Counted from the first letter of the stretch, positions 16,990 to 25,877 are shown. The stretch: DNA of 57,529 nt from Mesorhizobium sp. 61-13 (GCA_001897075.1 MKRZ01000135.1:95827-153355); one strand, 5' to 3'. Made by a program: numbers and translations. The notes: generated from the letters alone by a model not told the origin.

Positions 16990-17021
16990 ATCAATATATC
17001 CAAGGATGACGATATATGGAT
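16990..17021 (+). promoter_or_regulatory. ArsR operator of ars operon 2
   Basis: ATCAATATATC (16990-17000) and GATATATGGAT (17011-17021) are inverted copies matching at 10 of 11 positions around a 10-base spacer holding the AAGGA ribosome site. The right arm covers the arsR ATG, so bound ArsR would block both promoter clearance and the start codon. The roughly 200 bases between the transposon end and this site show no gene. Confidence 0.75.
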
Positions 17022-17348
17022 AAGAAATCATCATTGGCGGCGCTTGCCGCGCTCGGTCAGGAAACCCGGCTGGACATCTTTCGCCTGCTGGTCAAGGCCG
17101 GCGGCGCGGGCATCCCGGCCGGGGAGATTGCAGCGCATCTGGGTGCGGTCCAAAACACGATTTCGGCCCACCTGAAGATTCTGGACCACGCCGGTCTGGT
17201 CCGCGCCGAGCGCGAAGGGCGCACGATCCGCTACGTTGCCGACATGACCGGATTCCGTGACCTGCTGGCCTACCTGATGGAAGACTGCTGCAACGGCGCG
17301 CCTGAACTCTGCCGCCCCGTCATCAACGCTGTCACCTGCGACTGCTAG
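17016..17348 (+). CDS. arsR: ArsR-family arsenite-responsive repressor (operon 2)
   Basis: 110 residues, the same length as the operon 1 copy and identical over the last third, including Cys91, Cys92, Cys99 and the final CDC. Recognition helix GAVQNTISAHLKIL. Starts at ATG 17016 inside the operator dyad, 9 bases after AAGGA. First gene of arsR-arsC-acr3-arsC-arsH. Confidence 0.93.
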   Translation: MDKKSSLAALAALGQETRLDIFRLLVKAGGAGIPAGEIAAHLGAVQNTISAHLKILDHAGLVRAEREGRTIRYVADMTGFRDLLAYLMEDCCNGAPELCRPVINAVTCDC

Positions 17349-17361
17349 GAAAGACTGGCAC

Positions 17362-17871
17362 ATGAGCAACCAACCATTCAACGCGCTATTCCTGTGCACG
17401 GGAAACTCGGCACGCTCTATCCTCGCCGAAGCAATCCTCAACCGGGTCGGCGAGGGGCGTTTCAAGGCCTTCTCCGCCGGGTCGCAGCCCAAAGGCACGG
17501 TCCATCCCTATGCGATCCAGCTCCTGCAGGGGCTGAACTACGACACCGCCTTTGCGCGTTCAAAAAGCTGGGAGGAATTTGCCGCCCCCGGTGCGCCGGA
17601 GATGCACTTCGTCTTCACCGTCTGCGACAGTGCAGCCAATGAATCCTGCCCGGTTTGGCCGGGCCAGCCGATGACGGCGCATTGGGGCATCCCGGACCCA
17701 GCAGCCGCTGGCGGGACCGACCCCGAAAAGCACCTGGCCTTCGCCGAAGCCTACCGGATGCTGAACAGCCGCATCGCGCTCTTCACAAGCCTGCCCATGG
17801 CGACGCTCAACCGACTGTCGCTTCAAAGGCGTCTGGACGAGATCGGCGGCAATCTGCCTTCGGCCAGTTGA
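17362..17871 (+). CDS. arsC: Arsenate reductase, low-molecular-weight phosphatase type (operon 2)
   Basis: 169 residues with P-loop CTGNSARS and the blocks FVFTVCDSAANESCPVWPGQ and HWGIPDPAA. Close homologue of the protein at 2818. It starts 13 bases after arsR. Expected to supply As(III) to the permease encoded next. Confidence 0.9.
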   Translation: MSNQPFNALFLCTGNSARSILAEAILNRVGEGRFKAFSAGSQPKGTVHPYAIQLLQGLNYDTAFARSKSWEEFAAPGAPEMHFVFTVCDSAANESCPVWPGQPMTAHWGIPDPAAAGGTDPEKHLAFAEAYRMLNSRIALFTSLPMATLNRLSLQRRLDEIGGNLPSAS

Positions 17872-17890
17872 ACGAATACGAAAGACAATC

Positions 17891-18991
17891 ATGACGGACC
17901 ACGCTATCGCCACGGCCGAGCCCACCGGCATTGGTTTCTTCGAAAAGTATCTAACGGTGTGGGTGGCGCTCTGCATCGTGGCCGGCATCGCGCTCGGCCA
18001 CCTGTTTCCGGGTGGTTTCCAGAGGATCGCGGCGGCGGAAATCGCCAAGGTCAACATTCCCGTAGCCGTGCTGATCTGGCTGATGATCGTGCCGATGCTG
18101 TTGCGCGTCGATTTCGCGTCTTTGGCCAAGGTCGGCACCTACTGGCGCGGCATCGGCGTCACGCTGTTCATCAACTGGGCGGTCAAGCCGTTCTCGATGG
18201 CGCTGCTCGGCTGGCTGTTCATCGGCTGGCTGTTCCGGCCATATCTTCCTGAGGTACAGATCGATTCCTACATCGCCGGCCTCATTATCCTGGCGGCGGC
18301 ACCGTGTACGGCGATGGTCTTCGTCTGGTCGAATCTGATGCGGGGCGAGCCGAATTTCACGCTGTCGCAGGTGGCGCTCAACGACGCGATCATGATCGTC
18401 GCCTTCGCGCCGATCGTCGGCCTGCTGCTCGGCCTGTCGGCGATTACGGTGCCTTGGGACACGCTGTTGCTCTCGGTCGTGCTCTACATCGTGCTGCCCG
18501 TGGTCGTGGCCCAGATCGTGCGCCGACGGCTTTTGGTGGCCGGGGGACAGGCGGCGCTCGGTCGACTTCTGGGCAGGCTGCAGCCTGTCTCGCTGATTTC
18601 CCTGCTGGCAACGCTGGTTCTGCTGTTCGGCTTCCAGGGCGAGCAGATCATTGCCCAGCCAACCGTCATCGCGCTGCTGGCAGTGCCGATCCTTATCCAG
18701 GTCTATTTCAATTCGGGCCTCGCCTATCTGCTCAACCGCATGTCCGGCGAGCGGCATTGCGTGGCGGGGCCATCGGCCCTGATCGGTGCATCCAACTTCT
18801 TCGAACTCGCCGTCGCGGCAGCCATTGCGCTGTTCGGCCTCAATTCGGGTGCTGCCCTGGCAACAGTTGTCGGCGTGCTGGTCGAGGTGCCCGTGATGCT
18901 GTCGGTTGTCTGGATCGTGAACCGCAGCAAGGGCTGGTACGAAGCCGGCATCCCGGCCCATGCAAAATCAATCAGGAACCCCGCCGAATGA
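17891..18991 (+). CDS. acr3: Acr3-family arsenite efflux permease (operon 2, second subtype)
   Basis: 366 residues with about ten membrane segments. Motifs: FEKYLTVWVALCIVAGIALG, VNIPVAVLIWLMIVPMLLRVDF, and the cysteine motif AAPCTAMVFVWSNL. It is clearly of a different Acr3 branch from the operon 1 permease (which has [13 protein letters not shown]). Its stop overlaps the next start by ATGA, indicating translational coupling to arsC. Confidence 0.92.
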   Translation: MTDHAIATAEPTGIGFFEKYLTVWVALCIVAGIALGHLFPGGFQRIAAAEIAKVNIPVAVLIWLMIVPMLLRVDFASLAKVGTYWRGIGVTLFINWAVKPFSMALLGWLFIGWLFRPYLPEVQIDSYIAGLIILAAAPCTAMVFVWSNLMRGEPNFTLSQVALNDAIMIVAFAPIVGLLLGLSAITVPWDTLLLSVVLYIVLPVVVAQIVRRRLLVAGGQAALGRLLGRLQPVSLISLLATLVLLFGFQGEQIIAQPTVIALLAVPILIQVYFNSGLAYLLNRMSGERHCVAGPSALIGASNFFELAVAAAIALFGLNSGAALATVVGVLVEVPVMLSVVWIVNRSKGWYEAGIPAHAKSIRNPAE

Positions 18992-19410
18992 CGATCACCA
19001 TCTACCACAATCCCGCCTGCGGCACGTCGCGCAACACGCTGGCCATGATCCGCCAATCGGGCGAGGAACCGCAGATCATCGAGTACCTGAAAACGCCGCC
19101 TGCGCGCGAGACGCTGATTGAACTGATCGCGGCGATGGGGATCACCCCGCGTGCCTTGCTGCGCGAGAAGGGAACGCCCTATGCCGAACTTGGCCTCGGC
19201 GATCCCAAATGGACCGACGACGAGATCGTTGATTTCATGTTGGCGCATCCGCTCCTGATCAACCGCCCGATTGTCGTCACACCACTCGGCGTTGTCCTGG
19301 CGCGCCCGTCGGAAGCCGTTCTCGATGTCCTCCCCAATCCGCACATCGGCTCGTTCACCAAGGAAGACGGTGAGGTTGTCATCGACGGGGAGGGCAAGCG
19401 CCTTGCCTGA
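18988..19410 (+). CDS. arsC: Arsenate reductase, glutaredoxin-linked ArsC type (operon 2)
   Basis: 140 residues with [17 protein letters not shown] (catalytic Cys near residue 11), EYLKTPPAR and [18 protein letters not shown]. It overlaps acr3 by 4 bases and arsH by 8. In operon 1 the same gene comes before acr3, so gene order has been rearranged between the two clusters. Confidence 0.92.
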   Translation: MTITIYHNPACGTSRNTLAMIRQSGEEPQIIEYLKTPPARETLIELIAAMGITPRALLREKGTPYAELGLGDPKWTDDEIVDFMLAHPLLINRPIVVTPLGVVLARPSEAVLDVLPNPHIGSFTKEDGEVVIDGEGKRLA

Positions 19411-20137
19411 CATTCACGATTTTCCCGATGATCCGTTGCCGAACATCGACGAAGACCAGTTGCTGCCGATCGACGGAAAGGCGCTGTTCGACGGACCGCG
19501 CGCCATCCACAGGCCCCGGGTGCTGATGCTGTACGGGTCGCTGCGCGAACGGTCCTATTCCCGCCTTGCTACGGAGGAAGCCGCGCGCATCCTGCGCCGG
19601 CTCGGTGCCGAGGTGCGCATCTTCAATCCTTCAGGCCTGCCGCTTCCGGATTCGACATCGGCCGATCATCCCAAGGTGCAGGAACTGAGGGACCTCTCGA
19701 TCTGGTCAGAAGCCCAGGTCTGGTGTTCACCGGAACGGCACGGCTCCATGACCGGCGTGATGAAGGCCCAGATCGACTGGCTGCCGCTGTCGATGGGTGG
19801 GGTTCGCCCGACACAGGGCCGGACACTCGCCGTCATGCAGGTGTCGGGCGGCTCGCAAAGCTTCAATGCCGTCAACCAGCTTCGGATTCTTGGACGCTGG
19901 ATGCGTATGTTCACGATCCCCAACCAGTCGTCGGTGGCCAAGGCCTTCAACGAGTTCGACGAAGCCGGACGCATGAAACCGTCTTCCTATTACAACCGGG
20001 TCGTCGACGTGATGGAGGAATTGATGAAGTTCACGCTGCTGCTGCGCGATCGTTCGGACTATCTGACCGACCGGTATTCCGAGCGGGTCGAAAGCGCGGA
20101 GCAGGTCGCCAAGCGGGTGAATCAGCAGTCGATTTAA
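19403..20137 (+). CDS. arsH: ArsH NADPH-dependent FMN organoarsenical oxidase
   Basis: 244 residues from TTG 19403, which overlaps the arsC stop and follows GGGGAGGG; the open frame upstream is only arsC in another phase. The flavodoxin-like fold motifs are [16 protein letters not shown] (FMN phosphate loop), [20 protein letters not shown] and [16 protein letters not shown]. ArsH oxidises trivalent methyl- and aromatic arsenicals to less toxic pentavalent forms. This is the intact counterpart of the fragment at 4887. Confidence 0.9.
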   Translation: MPDIHDFPDDPLPNIDEDQLLPIDGKALFDGPRAIHRPRVLMLYGSLRERSYSRLATEEAARILRRLGAEVRIFNPSGLPLPDSTSADHPKVQELRDLSIWSEAQVWCSPERHGSMTGVMKAQIDWLPLSMGGVRPTQGRTLAVMQVSGGSQSFNAVNQLRILGRWMRMFTIPNQSSVAKAFNEFDEAGRMKPSSYYNRVVDVMEELMKFTLLLRDRSDYLTDRYSERVESAEQVAKRVNQQSI

Positions 20138-20275
20138 GGTCGGTATCTGCCGCGAACAGGATTGCTTGCGCAGCGTGGCCGGCAGATCGTATCCTGGGTC
20201 GTAACGACGCTTGTCATTTTCGGGGCATCTCATGGCGGCTGGATCATCCGAAGACCTTGACGGGGAAGCGTCGGT

Positions 20276-21142
20276 ATGAGGCCTTGCGACGTTGCCTTGG
20301 CCGTCATGCCTCCCGCTTTGTGGGCGATCGCCTACACGATCGCCAAACCCACCATGCAGAGCTTCCCGCCCTTGTTCCTGATGAGCATCATCTACGGAAT
20401 AACGGCGATCGCCTTGTATCGCCCGGCCCTGAAGCGGCAGACGCCGTTCTGGGTCATCTTCGTTGGGTCGGTGCTGGGCGGTAGCGTGCAAAGCGGCCTG
20501 ATCTTCAGCGGTATCGCGCTCGTTCCCGCCAGCACGGCGGTCATGACGGTTCAATCCCAGGTCCCCTTCGCCGTTCTGGCCGCTTGGGCGATCGGCCTGG
20601 AACAGATCAATCGCCGCCGACTTGCTGGGATCATCCTCTCGCTTGGCGGCGTTGCCCTTGTCGTGGGATTGCCGAATTCCGTTGGCGAAATCCGCGGCCT
20701 GGTGATGATCGTTGCCGGAACCCTCTGCTGGGGGATCGCGCAGGCGATCATCCGCGCCAAATCGACGGAGGCGGGTGGCTATCTCATGGGGGCCATGTCC
20801 GCACTCGCGGTGCCGCAGATGCTGGCGATGTCGTTGGTGTTGGAAACCGGGCAACGCCAGGCCGTGCTCAATGCAAGCCTTCTGGACTGGGGCGCGATCC
20901 TCGTGTTGTCGGTAGGCGGTTTCGCAATTGCGTACAAGATTTGGTACGGGCTGCTCCGCAGCTACCGCGTTGACCAGGTCGCCCCGTTCATTTTGTTGAT
21001 GCCTGTCATCGGCGTGCTTCTGGCGTTTCTGTTCTTGAACGAACAGCCGTCGGCGTTGGTGCTTTGCGGAGGCGCGATTATTTTGGCAGGCCTCGCCCTC
21101 GTTGTTCGTGCGCCAAGGGAGATGAGCTTCCAAGCAGCATAG
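20276..21142 (+). CDS. EamA/DMT-family permease in ars cluster
   Basis: 288 residues with ten predicted membrane segments arranged as two five-helix EamA repeats (LWAIAYTIAKPTMQSFPPLFL, TLCWGIAQAIIRAK). The start at 20276 follows GGGGAAGCG. The DMT superfamily exports metabolites and drugs; no arsenic role is known to me for this subfamily. It lies 138 bases after arsH and 88 bases before the third arsR, on the same strand, so a place in arsenic or organoarsenical export is only a context inference. Confidence 0.8.
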   Translation: MRPCDVALAVMPPALWAIAYTIAKPTMQSFPPLFLMSIIYGITAIALYRPALKRQTPFWVIFVGSVLGGSVQSGLIFSGIALVPASTAVMTVQSQVPFAVLAAWAIGLEQINRRRLAGIILSLGGVALVVGLPNSVGEIRGLVMIVAGTLCWGIAQAIIRAKSTEAGGYLMGAMSALAVPQMLAMSLVLETGQRQAVLNASLLDWGAILVLSVGGFAIAYKIWYGLLRSYRVDQVAPFILLMPVIGVLLAFLFLNEQPSALVLCGGAIILAGLALVVRAPREMSFQAA

Positions 21143-21170
21143 GAAGTGGCGGCGGTTTCAAGTTGCCAGT

Positions 21171-21190
21171 ATTTCGATGATTGTCGAAAT
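21171..21190 (+). promoter_or_regulatory. Palindromic operator upstream of third arsR
   Basis: Perfect dyad ATTTCGA-TGATTG-TCGAAAT, 20 bases, ending 40 bases before the arsR start. Placement suggests autoregulation of arsR and the flavoprotein and MFS genes behind it. It differs in sequence from the operators of the other two arsR genes, so this repressor probably has its own specificity. Confidence 0.7.
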
Positions 21191-21230
21191 TCTGTTGACG
21201 GCCGGAACTCCGACGAGTATTCATACTTCC

Positions 21231-21551
21231 ATGAAACTCGAAAAAGCAGCAGCTCAGCTCGAAGCCCTCGGCAACCCAACGCGGCTCCAGCTCTATCGCA
21301 TTCTCGTCCGCGCCGGCGACGACGGGCTTCCGGTCGGTAGTGTCCAGGAGAAGCTGGCCGTTCCGGCCTCGACCCTGTCGCACCACCTCAAGCGGATGGT
21401 CGACACGGGTTTGGTGACGCAGGAGCGTCAGGCGACCACCCTGATCTGCCGCGCCAATTATCCCGGCATGGACGCGCTGATCGGTTATCTCGCGGACGAA
21501 TGCTGCGCCGACGCCAAATGTACCGCAGCCGTGCTGGAAACGATTGTGTGA
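21231..21551 (+). CDS. arsR: ArsR-family repressor, third copy
   Basis: 106 residues; winged helix with recognition helix VPASTLSHHLKRM and a C-terminal Cys91-Cys92/Cys97 cluster (DECCADAKC). Only distantly like the other two ArsR proteins. ATG 21231 is used because the family starts at MKLEKAAAQLEALGNPTR. It begins the unit arsR-flavoprotein-MFS. Confidence 0.88.
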   Translation: MKLEKAAAQLEALGNPTRLQLYRILVRAGDDGLPVGSVQEKLAVPASTLSHHLKRMVDTGLVTQERQATTLICRANYPGMDALIGYLADECCADAKCTAAVLETIV

Positions 21552-21602
21552 CCGCCCCTTTTTTTGCCTGATTTATTCGAAGATGCCAGAAGGACCGAAG
21601 AT

Positions 21603-23036
21603 ATGGAGATGACGGCAAACCTTCCCGTAGCCGTGATCGGTGCAGGCCCCGTCGGCCTGGCCGCCGCTGCGCACCTCGTGGAACGTGGCATTCGTCCCGT
21701 TATCTTCGAATGCGGCCCGAGTGTTGGTGCCGCCCTTCTCGAATGGGGCCATGTCCGGGTCTTTTCGCCATGGGCCTACAATATCGACGCGGCGGCACGC
21801 GCTCTGCTCGATCGCTCCGGTTGGATCGCCCCGAACGAAGGCGGCCTCCCTACTGGTGGCGAGATCGTGCAGGACTATTTGAATCCGCTCGCGGCCCTGC
21901 CGGAGATCGCTCCTAACCTTATGCTCGGGGCGACAGTCACGGCCGTTACGCGGCAGGGACACAACAAGGTCTCGAATGAAGGCCACAAGGATTCGCCCTT
22001 CGTCATCCGCTATGAGGATGCCGGCGGCGAGCATCGTGTTCTGGCCCGCGCGGTGATCGATGCCTCCGGCACATGGTCACGACCGAACCCGATCGGTATC
22101 GATGGGCTGGCTGTTCCAGGCGAACGCCAAGCGGCAGAGCGTATCGCTTACGGCATTCCAGACGTGATCGGCCGCGCGAGGGACGACTACGCCGGAAAGC
22201 GCGTGCTTGTCATCGGCGGCGGGCATTCCGCGATCAACGTGGCGCTGGCACTCATGGAACTCCAGCGCGAGGTCCCTGACACGAAAATCTTCTGGGCGCT
22301 GCGCCACAGCAGCGTCGAAAAACTTCTCGGCGGCGGCCTCAACGACCAGTTGCCTGAACGCGGCGCGCTCGGCCTTGCCGCCAAGCAGGCGATGCAGGAC
22401 GGGCGATTGAACATGCTCACGGCCTTCGCCGTCGATGGTATCGAAACCGAGCAGGACGGCCTTCTGGTCGAAGCGGTGCTTGGCGGAAAGCCGTTCAGCC
22501 TTGCCGTCGATCGGATCGTGGTAACGACGGGATTCCGGCCCGATCTTTCGTTCCTCGGTGAGCTTCGCATCGCACTCGACCCGGTTGTGGAAGCGCCGCC
22601 TGCATTGGCACCCTTGATCGATCCGAACTTCCATTCCTGCGGGACGGTGCCGCCGCACGGTGTCGACGAACTTACCCATCCCGAACCGGGCTTTACGATC
22701 GTTGGCTCGAAATCTTACGGCCGCGCTCCGACATTCCTCATGGTGACAGGCTACGAGCAGGTCCGTTCGGTCGTTGCCGATATCGCCGGAGACCACGACG
22801 GCGCGCGCGAGGTAAGGCTGGTCCTGCCAGAAACTGGGGTGTGCAGTGGTGTCCCTGTCACGGACCCCGAAGCCGTCGCCTGCTGTGGCGGCCCCGCTCT
22901 CGCCGAGGTCGATGCCTGCTGCGTCAAGGACGCGGAGGCGAAGGGGAAAGGCAGAGCAGGTTGCGGGTGTGCTTCGTCCGAAGTGGTTGAGATCTCGTCT
23001 GTGGCCGACGCCGAATGTTGCCAGAGTGCCGCGTGA
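21603..23036 (+). CDS. ArsO-like FAD/NAD(P)-dependent monooxygenase with Cys-rich tail
   Basis: 477 residues. FAD site VIGAGPVGLAAAAHL near the N terminus and a second nucleotide site VLVIGGGHSAINVALAL mid-protein place it among flavin-containing monooxygenase-like proteins; ArsO of ars operons is of this kind. The last 70 or so residues carry nine cysteines in pairs and CGC (VCSG, ACCGG, DACCVK, GCGC, ECCQ), joined to a normal-length enzyme. The tail probably binds As(III) or another soft metal. The start at 21603 follows AGAAGGA. The next gene overlaps by GTGA. Substrate unproven. Confidence 0.8.
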   Translation: MEMTANLPVAVIGAGPVGLAAAAHLVERGIRPVIFECGPSVGAALLEWGHVRVFSPWAYNIDAAARALLDRSGWIAPNEGGLPTGGEIVQDYLNPLAALPEIAPNLMLGATVTAVTRQGHNKVSNEGHKDSPFVIRYEDAGGEHRVLARAVIDASGTWSRPNPIGIDGLAVPGERQAAERIAYGIPDVIGRARDDYAGKRVLVIGGGHSAINVALALMELQREVPDTKIFWALRHSSVEKLLGGGLNDQLPERGALGLAAKQAMQDGRLNMLTAFAVDGIETEQDGLLVEAVLGGKPFSLAVDRIVVTTGFRPDLSFLGELRIALDPVVEAPPALAPLIDPNFHSCGTVPPHGVDELTHPEPGFTIVGSKSYGRAPTFLMVTGYEQVRSVVADIAGDHDGAREVRLVLPETGVCSGVPVTDPEAVACCGGPALAEVDACCVKDAEAKGKGRAGCGCASSEVVEISSVADAECCQSAA

Positions 23037-24280
23037 CCTCCACGGTGATCGATGACGAGACGCGAAAGCGCAACGCCGGAGCAGGGCGGCTGATCACCGC
23101 TCTCGGCATCGCCCAGATCTGTTCCTGGGGAACGCTCTACTATTCCTTCGCGCTGATGGCCGAAGCGATGCGTATCGATCTCGGCTGGTCGAAGACCGAG
23201 ATTTATGGTGCGGCGACACTCGGCCTGACGCTTGCGGGGCTTGCCGCCTATCCAATCGGCGCCGCCATCGACCGTGGACAAGGCCGCACCGTCATGAGCC
23301 TCGCCTCGGTTGGAGCAGGCCTTCTGCTGTTCGCCTGGTCGCAGGTGTCGAATGTCTTTGTCTTCTACGCCATCTTCGCCGCCATCGGTTGCCTGCAGGC
23401 CGCAACCTTTTACGAGCCCGCCTTCGCGGTGATCGCCCGCCGCGTCGGTTCTGGAAATGCGCGGCGCGGCATCACGACCCTGACGTTGTGGGGCGGGTTC
23501 GCCAGCACCGTCTTCATCCCGCTCATCCAATTCCTCATCGATGCCATCGGATGGCGGGATACGCTCATGGTTCTCGGCGCAATCAACATTATCGTTTGCG
23601 GCGGGCTTTACTTCGTCGCGATCGACACCGCCAAGGACCATGTGGTCCCGGCCCGGCAGCCGCACGAAGCGCCGCCGCTGGCGGGCCGCAAAGCGGTCGC
23701 ATGGGCGATGCGCCGCCCGGTGTTCTGGGCGCTCATGGTCGCACTCATCGGCTATGAAGCCGCCTTTGCCGCGCTGACTTTCCACCTCTATCCACTGCTG
23801 CTCGAACGCGGGCTCGACACCGCTGGTGTCGTCACCGTACTGGCGGTGATCGGCCCCGCGCAGGTGGCAGGGCGCATCCTGATCATGGTGTTCGCGCCCA
23901 ACGTCCCGATCCGCAGGGTTGGTTCCATGATTGTCATCGCCTTTCCGCTCGCCGTCCTTGGCTTTGCGCTGGCCCCACCGAACGTGGTGATCATCGCGGG
24001 GATCGCTGCCTTTTACGGCGGAGCCAACGGCATGATCACCATCGTGCGCGGCCTCATGGTACCGGAAATGATCAGCAAGGATGCCTATGGGGCGATCAAC
24101 GGCGCGCTGGTTGCCCCGATGAACATCATGCTGGCAGTCTCTCCACTGGCGGCGGCCTGGATATGGTCAGCGACAGGCGGCTACGATGCCGTCCTGATCG
24201 CAATCGGCGTGGGCGCGTGCGTTTTGTGTCTTGGGTTCTGGATAGCGGCAGCGATTAACGTCCGGAAGGTGCAAAGCTAG
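23033..24280 (+). CDS. arsK: MFS transporter, ArsK-like arsenite/organoarsenical efflux
   Basis: 415 residues from GTG 23033, overlapping the preceding stop by four bases; TTG 23015 is an alternative. Twelve membrane segments: SWGTLYYSFALMAEAM, the loop YPIGAAIDRGQGRTVMS between helices 2 and 3, and TAGVVTVLAVIGPAQVAGR in helix 7. The layout and the partners (arsR, ArsO-like) match ArsK clusters described in Agrobacterium, where ArsK exports As(III), Sb(III) and trivalent organoarsenicals. The symbol is given on that resemblance. Confidence 0.7.
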   Translation: MTSTVIDDETRKRNAGAGRLITALGIAQICSWGTLYYSFALMAEAMRIDLGWSKTEIYGAATLGLTLAGLAAYPIGAAIDRGQGRTVMSLASVGAGLLLFAWSQVSNVFVFYAIFAAIGCLQAATFYEPAFAVIARRVGSGNARRGITTLTLWGGFASTVFIPLIQFLIDAIGWRDTLMVLGAINIIVCGGLYFVAIDTAKDHVVPARQPHEAPPLAGRKAVAWAMRRPVFWALMVALIGYEAAFAALTFHLYPLLLERGLDTAGVVTVLAVIGPAQVAGRILIMVFAPNVPIRRVGSMIVIAFPLAVLGFALAPPNVVIIAGIAAFYGGANGMITIVRGLMVPEMISKDAYGAINGALVAPMNIMLAVSPLAAAWIWSATGGYDAVLIAIGVGACVLCLGFWIAAAINVRKVQS

Positions 24281-24570
24281 AAATCTACCGCTTGTACGAC
24301 CAAAACGGTGAAACTGCTATCTTTCAGACGCTGGTTGATATGAAAGGCCACTTCCGACCGCAAATCGGCCGCTATGACGCTCATTGCCGTTGCCCAAAAG
24401 CAGACCCTCGGCTGTAGCCGGGTCGGCCGCATATCGCAAAGCGAGCCGTCTGCCGGAACCATCGGGAAGGCGCCCGGCGCTCGAGATCGACAGGAACGAA
24501 CTGCAGAAGTGCGAGCCGCGCGGTGCACTTCCACCGTGCGAGCGGTCATCAAAAACGTCGCTGCAGTTTG
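24281..24570. other. Non-coding or degraded stretch after the ars cluster
   Basis: About 290 bases with short frames only. None has a recognisable domain or a good ribosome site. It begins the mosaic that ends at the IS3 fragment. Confidence 0.4.
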
Positions 24571-24837
24571 CTACGCTGCTACCGCATCCACTAAGTAGGT
24601 AACCAAGTCAGGTACGATCCGTGTGGATTCACCCGCTGTCCGACGAAGCTCAAGGGCCAGAAGGCGGTCCTTCTCGAACGCCGGACTTAGCTCTAGCTTC
24701 AGGTAGTCGAACAGCGTCCGCTCATGCACGGCTATGACCACCTTCGTGCCGTGAGAACGCGAGATCGTTCTCAGCAACGCCGCGAACTGCGCAATATGGA
24801 CCGCCGTTGACACGGCTCGGTTGTTGCGGGTGGACAA
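24571..24837 (-). pseudogene. C-terminal remnant of an AAA/SbcC-like ATPase
   Basis: 88 codons containing FAALLRTISRSHGTKVVIAVHERTLF and LSPAFEKDRLLALEL, a pattern like the C-terminal end of SMC/RecF-type ATPases after the Walker B strand. The upstream part is missing; the frame begins at a hairpin (24832-24867). Assignment is tentative. Confidence 0.35.
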
Positions 24838-24867
24838 ACTGGGAGTATTCCTTTTGGGAGTTTGTCC
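24832..24867. repeat. Inverted repeat at a breakpoint
   Basis: GGACAAACT and AGTTTGTCC are perfect 9-base inverted arms with an 18-base loop. It marks the edge of the ATPase remnant and may be an end of a lost insertion element. Confidence 0.5.
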
Positions 24868-25084
24868 GGATCTGAGTTGAAGACGGTGCCGCTACGATCG
24901 CAGGCAATCCGGGCTTGTCATTAATGAGAACTGAGGCGAAGGCAGTGTATATTGGGCTTCTGGCGCGGACCACCGCTAACTGCTCGGACAAACCGGTATC
25001 TAACGTGTGTAACGGCCCAAGCGCGCGACGCGAATGTCCGAAATGTTAGGATCAGGATCTGACTGAAGATGAATAGAAACTGGA

Positions 25085-25564
25085 TTATGTAGCAGTTGCC
25101 ACCAAGTCTCGTTTCGAGACCCTATCGGGTCTTTTGCCACGCCGTGTGTCCAGACGCTTTGAAAGACCATAGCCGACAACCTTGCGGCTGCATGCATCGA
25201 GAATGACGGCTAGGTAACAGAAGCCGGCGGCAATGCGAATGTATGTGAAATCGGCGACCCAGACCATGTCGGATCGATCAGGGATCAGATTTCGATGCAA
25301 TTTCGGGTAGATCGGTGAAACGTGGCCGCTATCCGTCCTGCGAACATAGCGTTTGCGTGGCTTGATCCCCAAGCCGTTGGTCCGCATTACGCGCGCCACA
25401 CGACGAGATCGGAATGGATAAGGCGATTGGCAATCTGTCCTGCCCGACCCTGTGTCATCGCAATTCTCCTGTTTCCTGCGGATCCGGCCCAGTGCCGCCT
25501 TTGAGATGTTCGAAGACTTCTGCTCGATTTGGCCGTGCGAGGGACGGCGAAAGTTTTTCGCCAT
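25085..25564 (-). pseudogene. IS3-family transposase OrfB fragment
   Basis: 159 codons. The central part is a good IS3 integrase core start: SRRVARVMRTNGLGIKPRKR, YPKLHRNLIPDRSDMVWVAD with the first catalytic Asp, and YLAVILDACSRKVVGY. It breaks after SKRLDT (about 25130), losing the second Asp and the Glu, and the N-terminal part is also scrambled. No terminal repeats are visible. A dead remnant. Confidence 0.75.
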
Positions 25565-25573
25565 CGCCCATTG

Positions 25574-25867
25574 TCACGAACAGAAAGCCGAGTGAAGCGC
25601 TTCGACGACCGTGAGCACTTCCGGCCGGGTAATGCGGTAGTAGGCAGTCGTGCCATCGCGGCGCGACACGACCAAGCCGTCAGCACGCAACCGCATGAGT
25701 TGCTGCGACATCGGCACTTGGTCGATGCCCAGCAACTCGCGCAGTTCCGCAACGGAACGTTCATCCTTCCCTAAAGCGCAGAGGACCAGAAGCCGTTGCG
25801 GATGGGACATGCTCCTGAGCAGGTCCGCTGCCTTTCCCGAAGCCGGGATCATCTCTTTTACATTCAT
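25574..25867 (-). CDS. BigR/SqrR-type persulfide-sensing ArsR-family repressor
   Basis: 97 residues from ATG 25867. Winged-helix fold with recognition helix IDQVPMSQQLMRLRADG. Two cysteines, Cys30 (LLVLCALG) and Cys96 (HSAFCS), occupy the positions that form a disulfide or polysulfide bridge in BigR, SqrR and YgaV; metal-site cysteines of classic ArsR are absent. It is divergent from sulfide:quinone reductase, the usual target, and an ATTC-N8-GAAT site overlaps its start codon. Expected to release the operon when sulfide or persulfide rises. Confidence 0.85.
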   Translation of the reverse strand: MNVKEMIPASGKAADLLRSMSHPQRLLVLCALGKDERSVAELRELLGIDQVPMSQQLMRLRADGLVVSRRDGTTAYYRITRPEVLTVVEALHSAFCS

Positions 25868-25877
25868 ACTCTTGAAT
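25862..25877 (-). promoter_or_regulatory. SqrR/BigR-like operator
   Basis: ATTC-ATACTCTT-GAAT fits the ATTC-N8-GAAT pattern I recall for SqrR. It spans the start codon of the repressor gene. A related GAAT-rich segment continues to about 25894. Autoregulation is likely; effect on sqr, 160 bases away, would need another site or looping. Confidence 0.55.

Noticed and set aside
19727-21133. Long minus-strand frame (about 468 codons) across arsH and the DMT permease
   Set aside because: Rich in His, Arg and Gln as typical shadow translation; lies over two real genes and the gap between them.
22751-23785. Minus-strand frame of about 344 codons over the flavoprotein tail and ArsK
   Set aside because: Shadow frame opposite two genes with strong family motifs.
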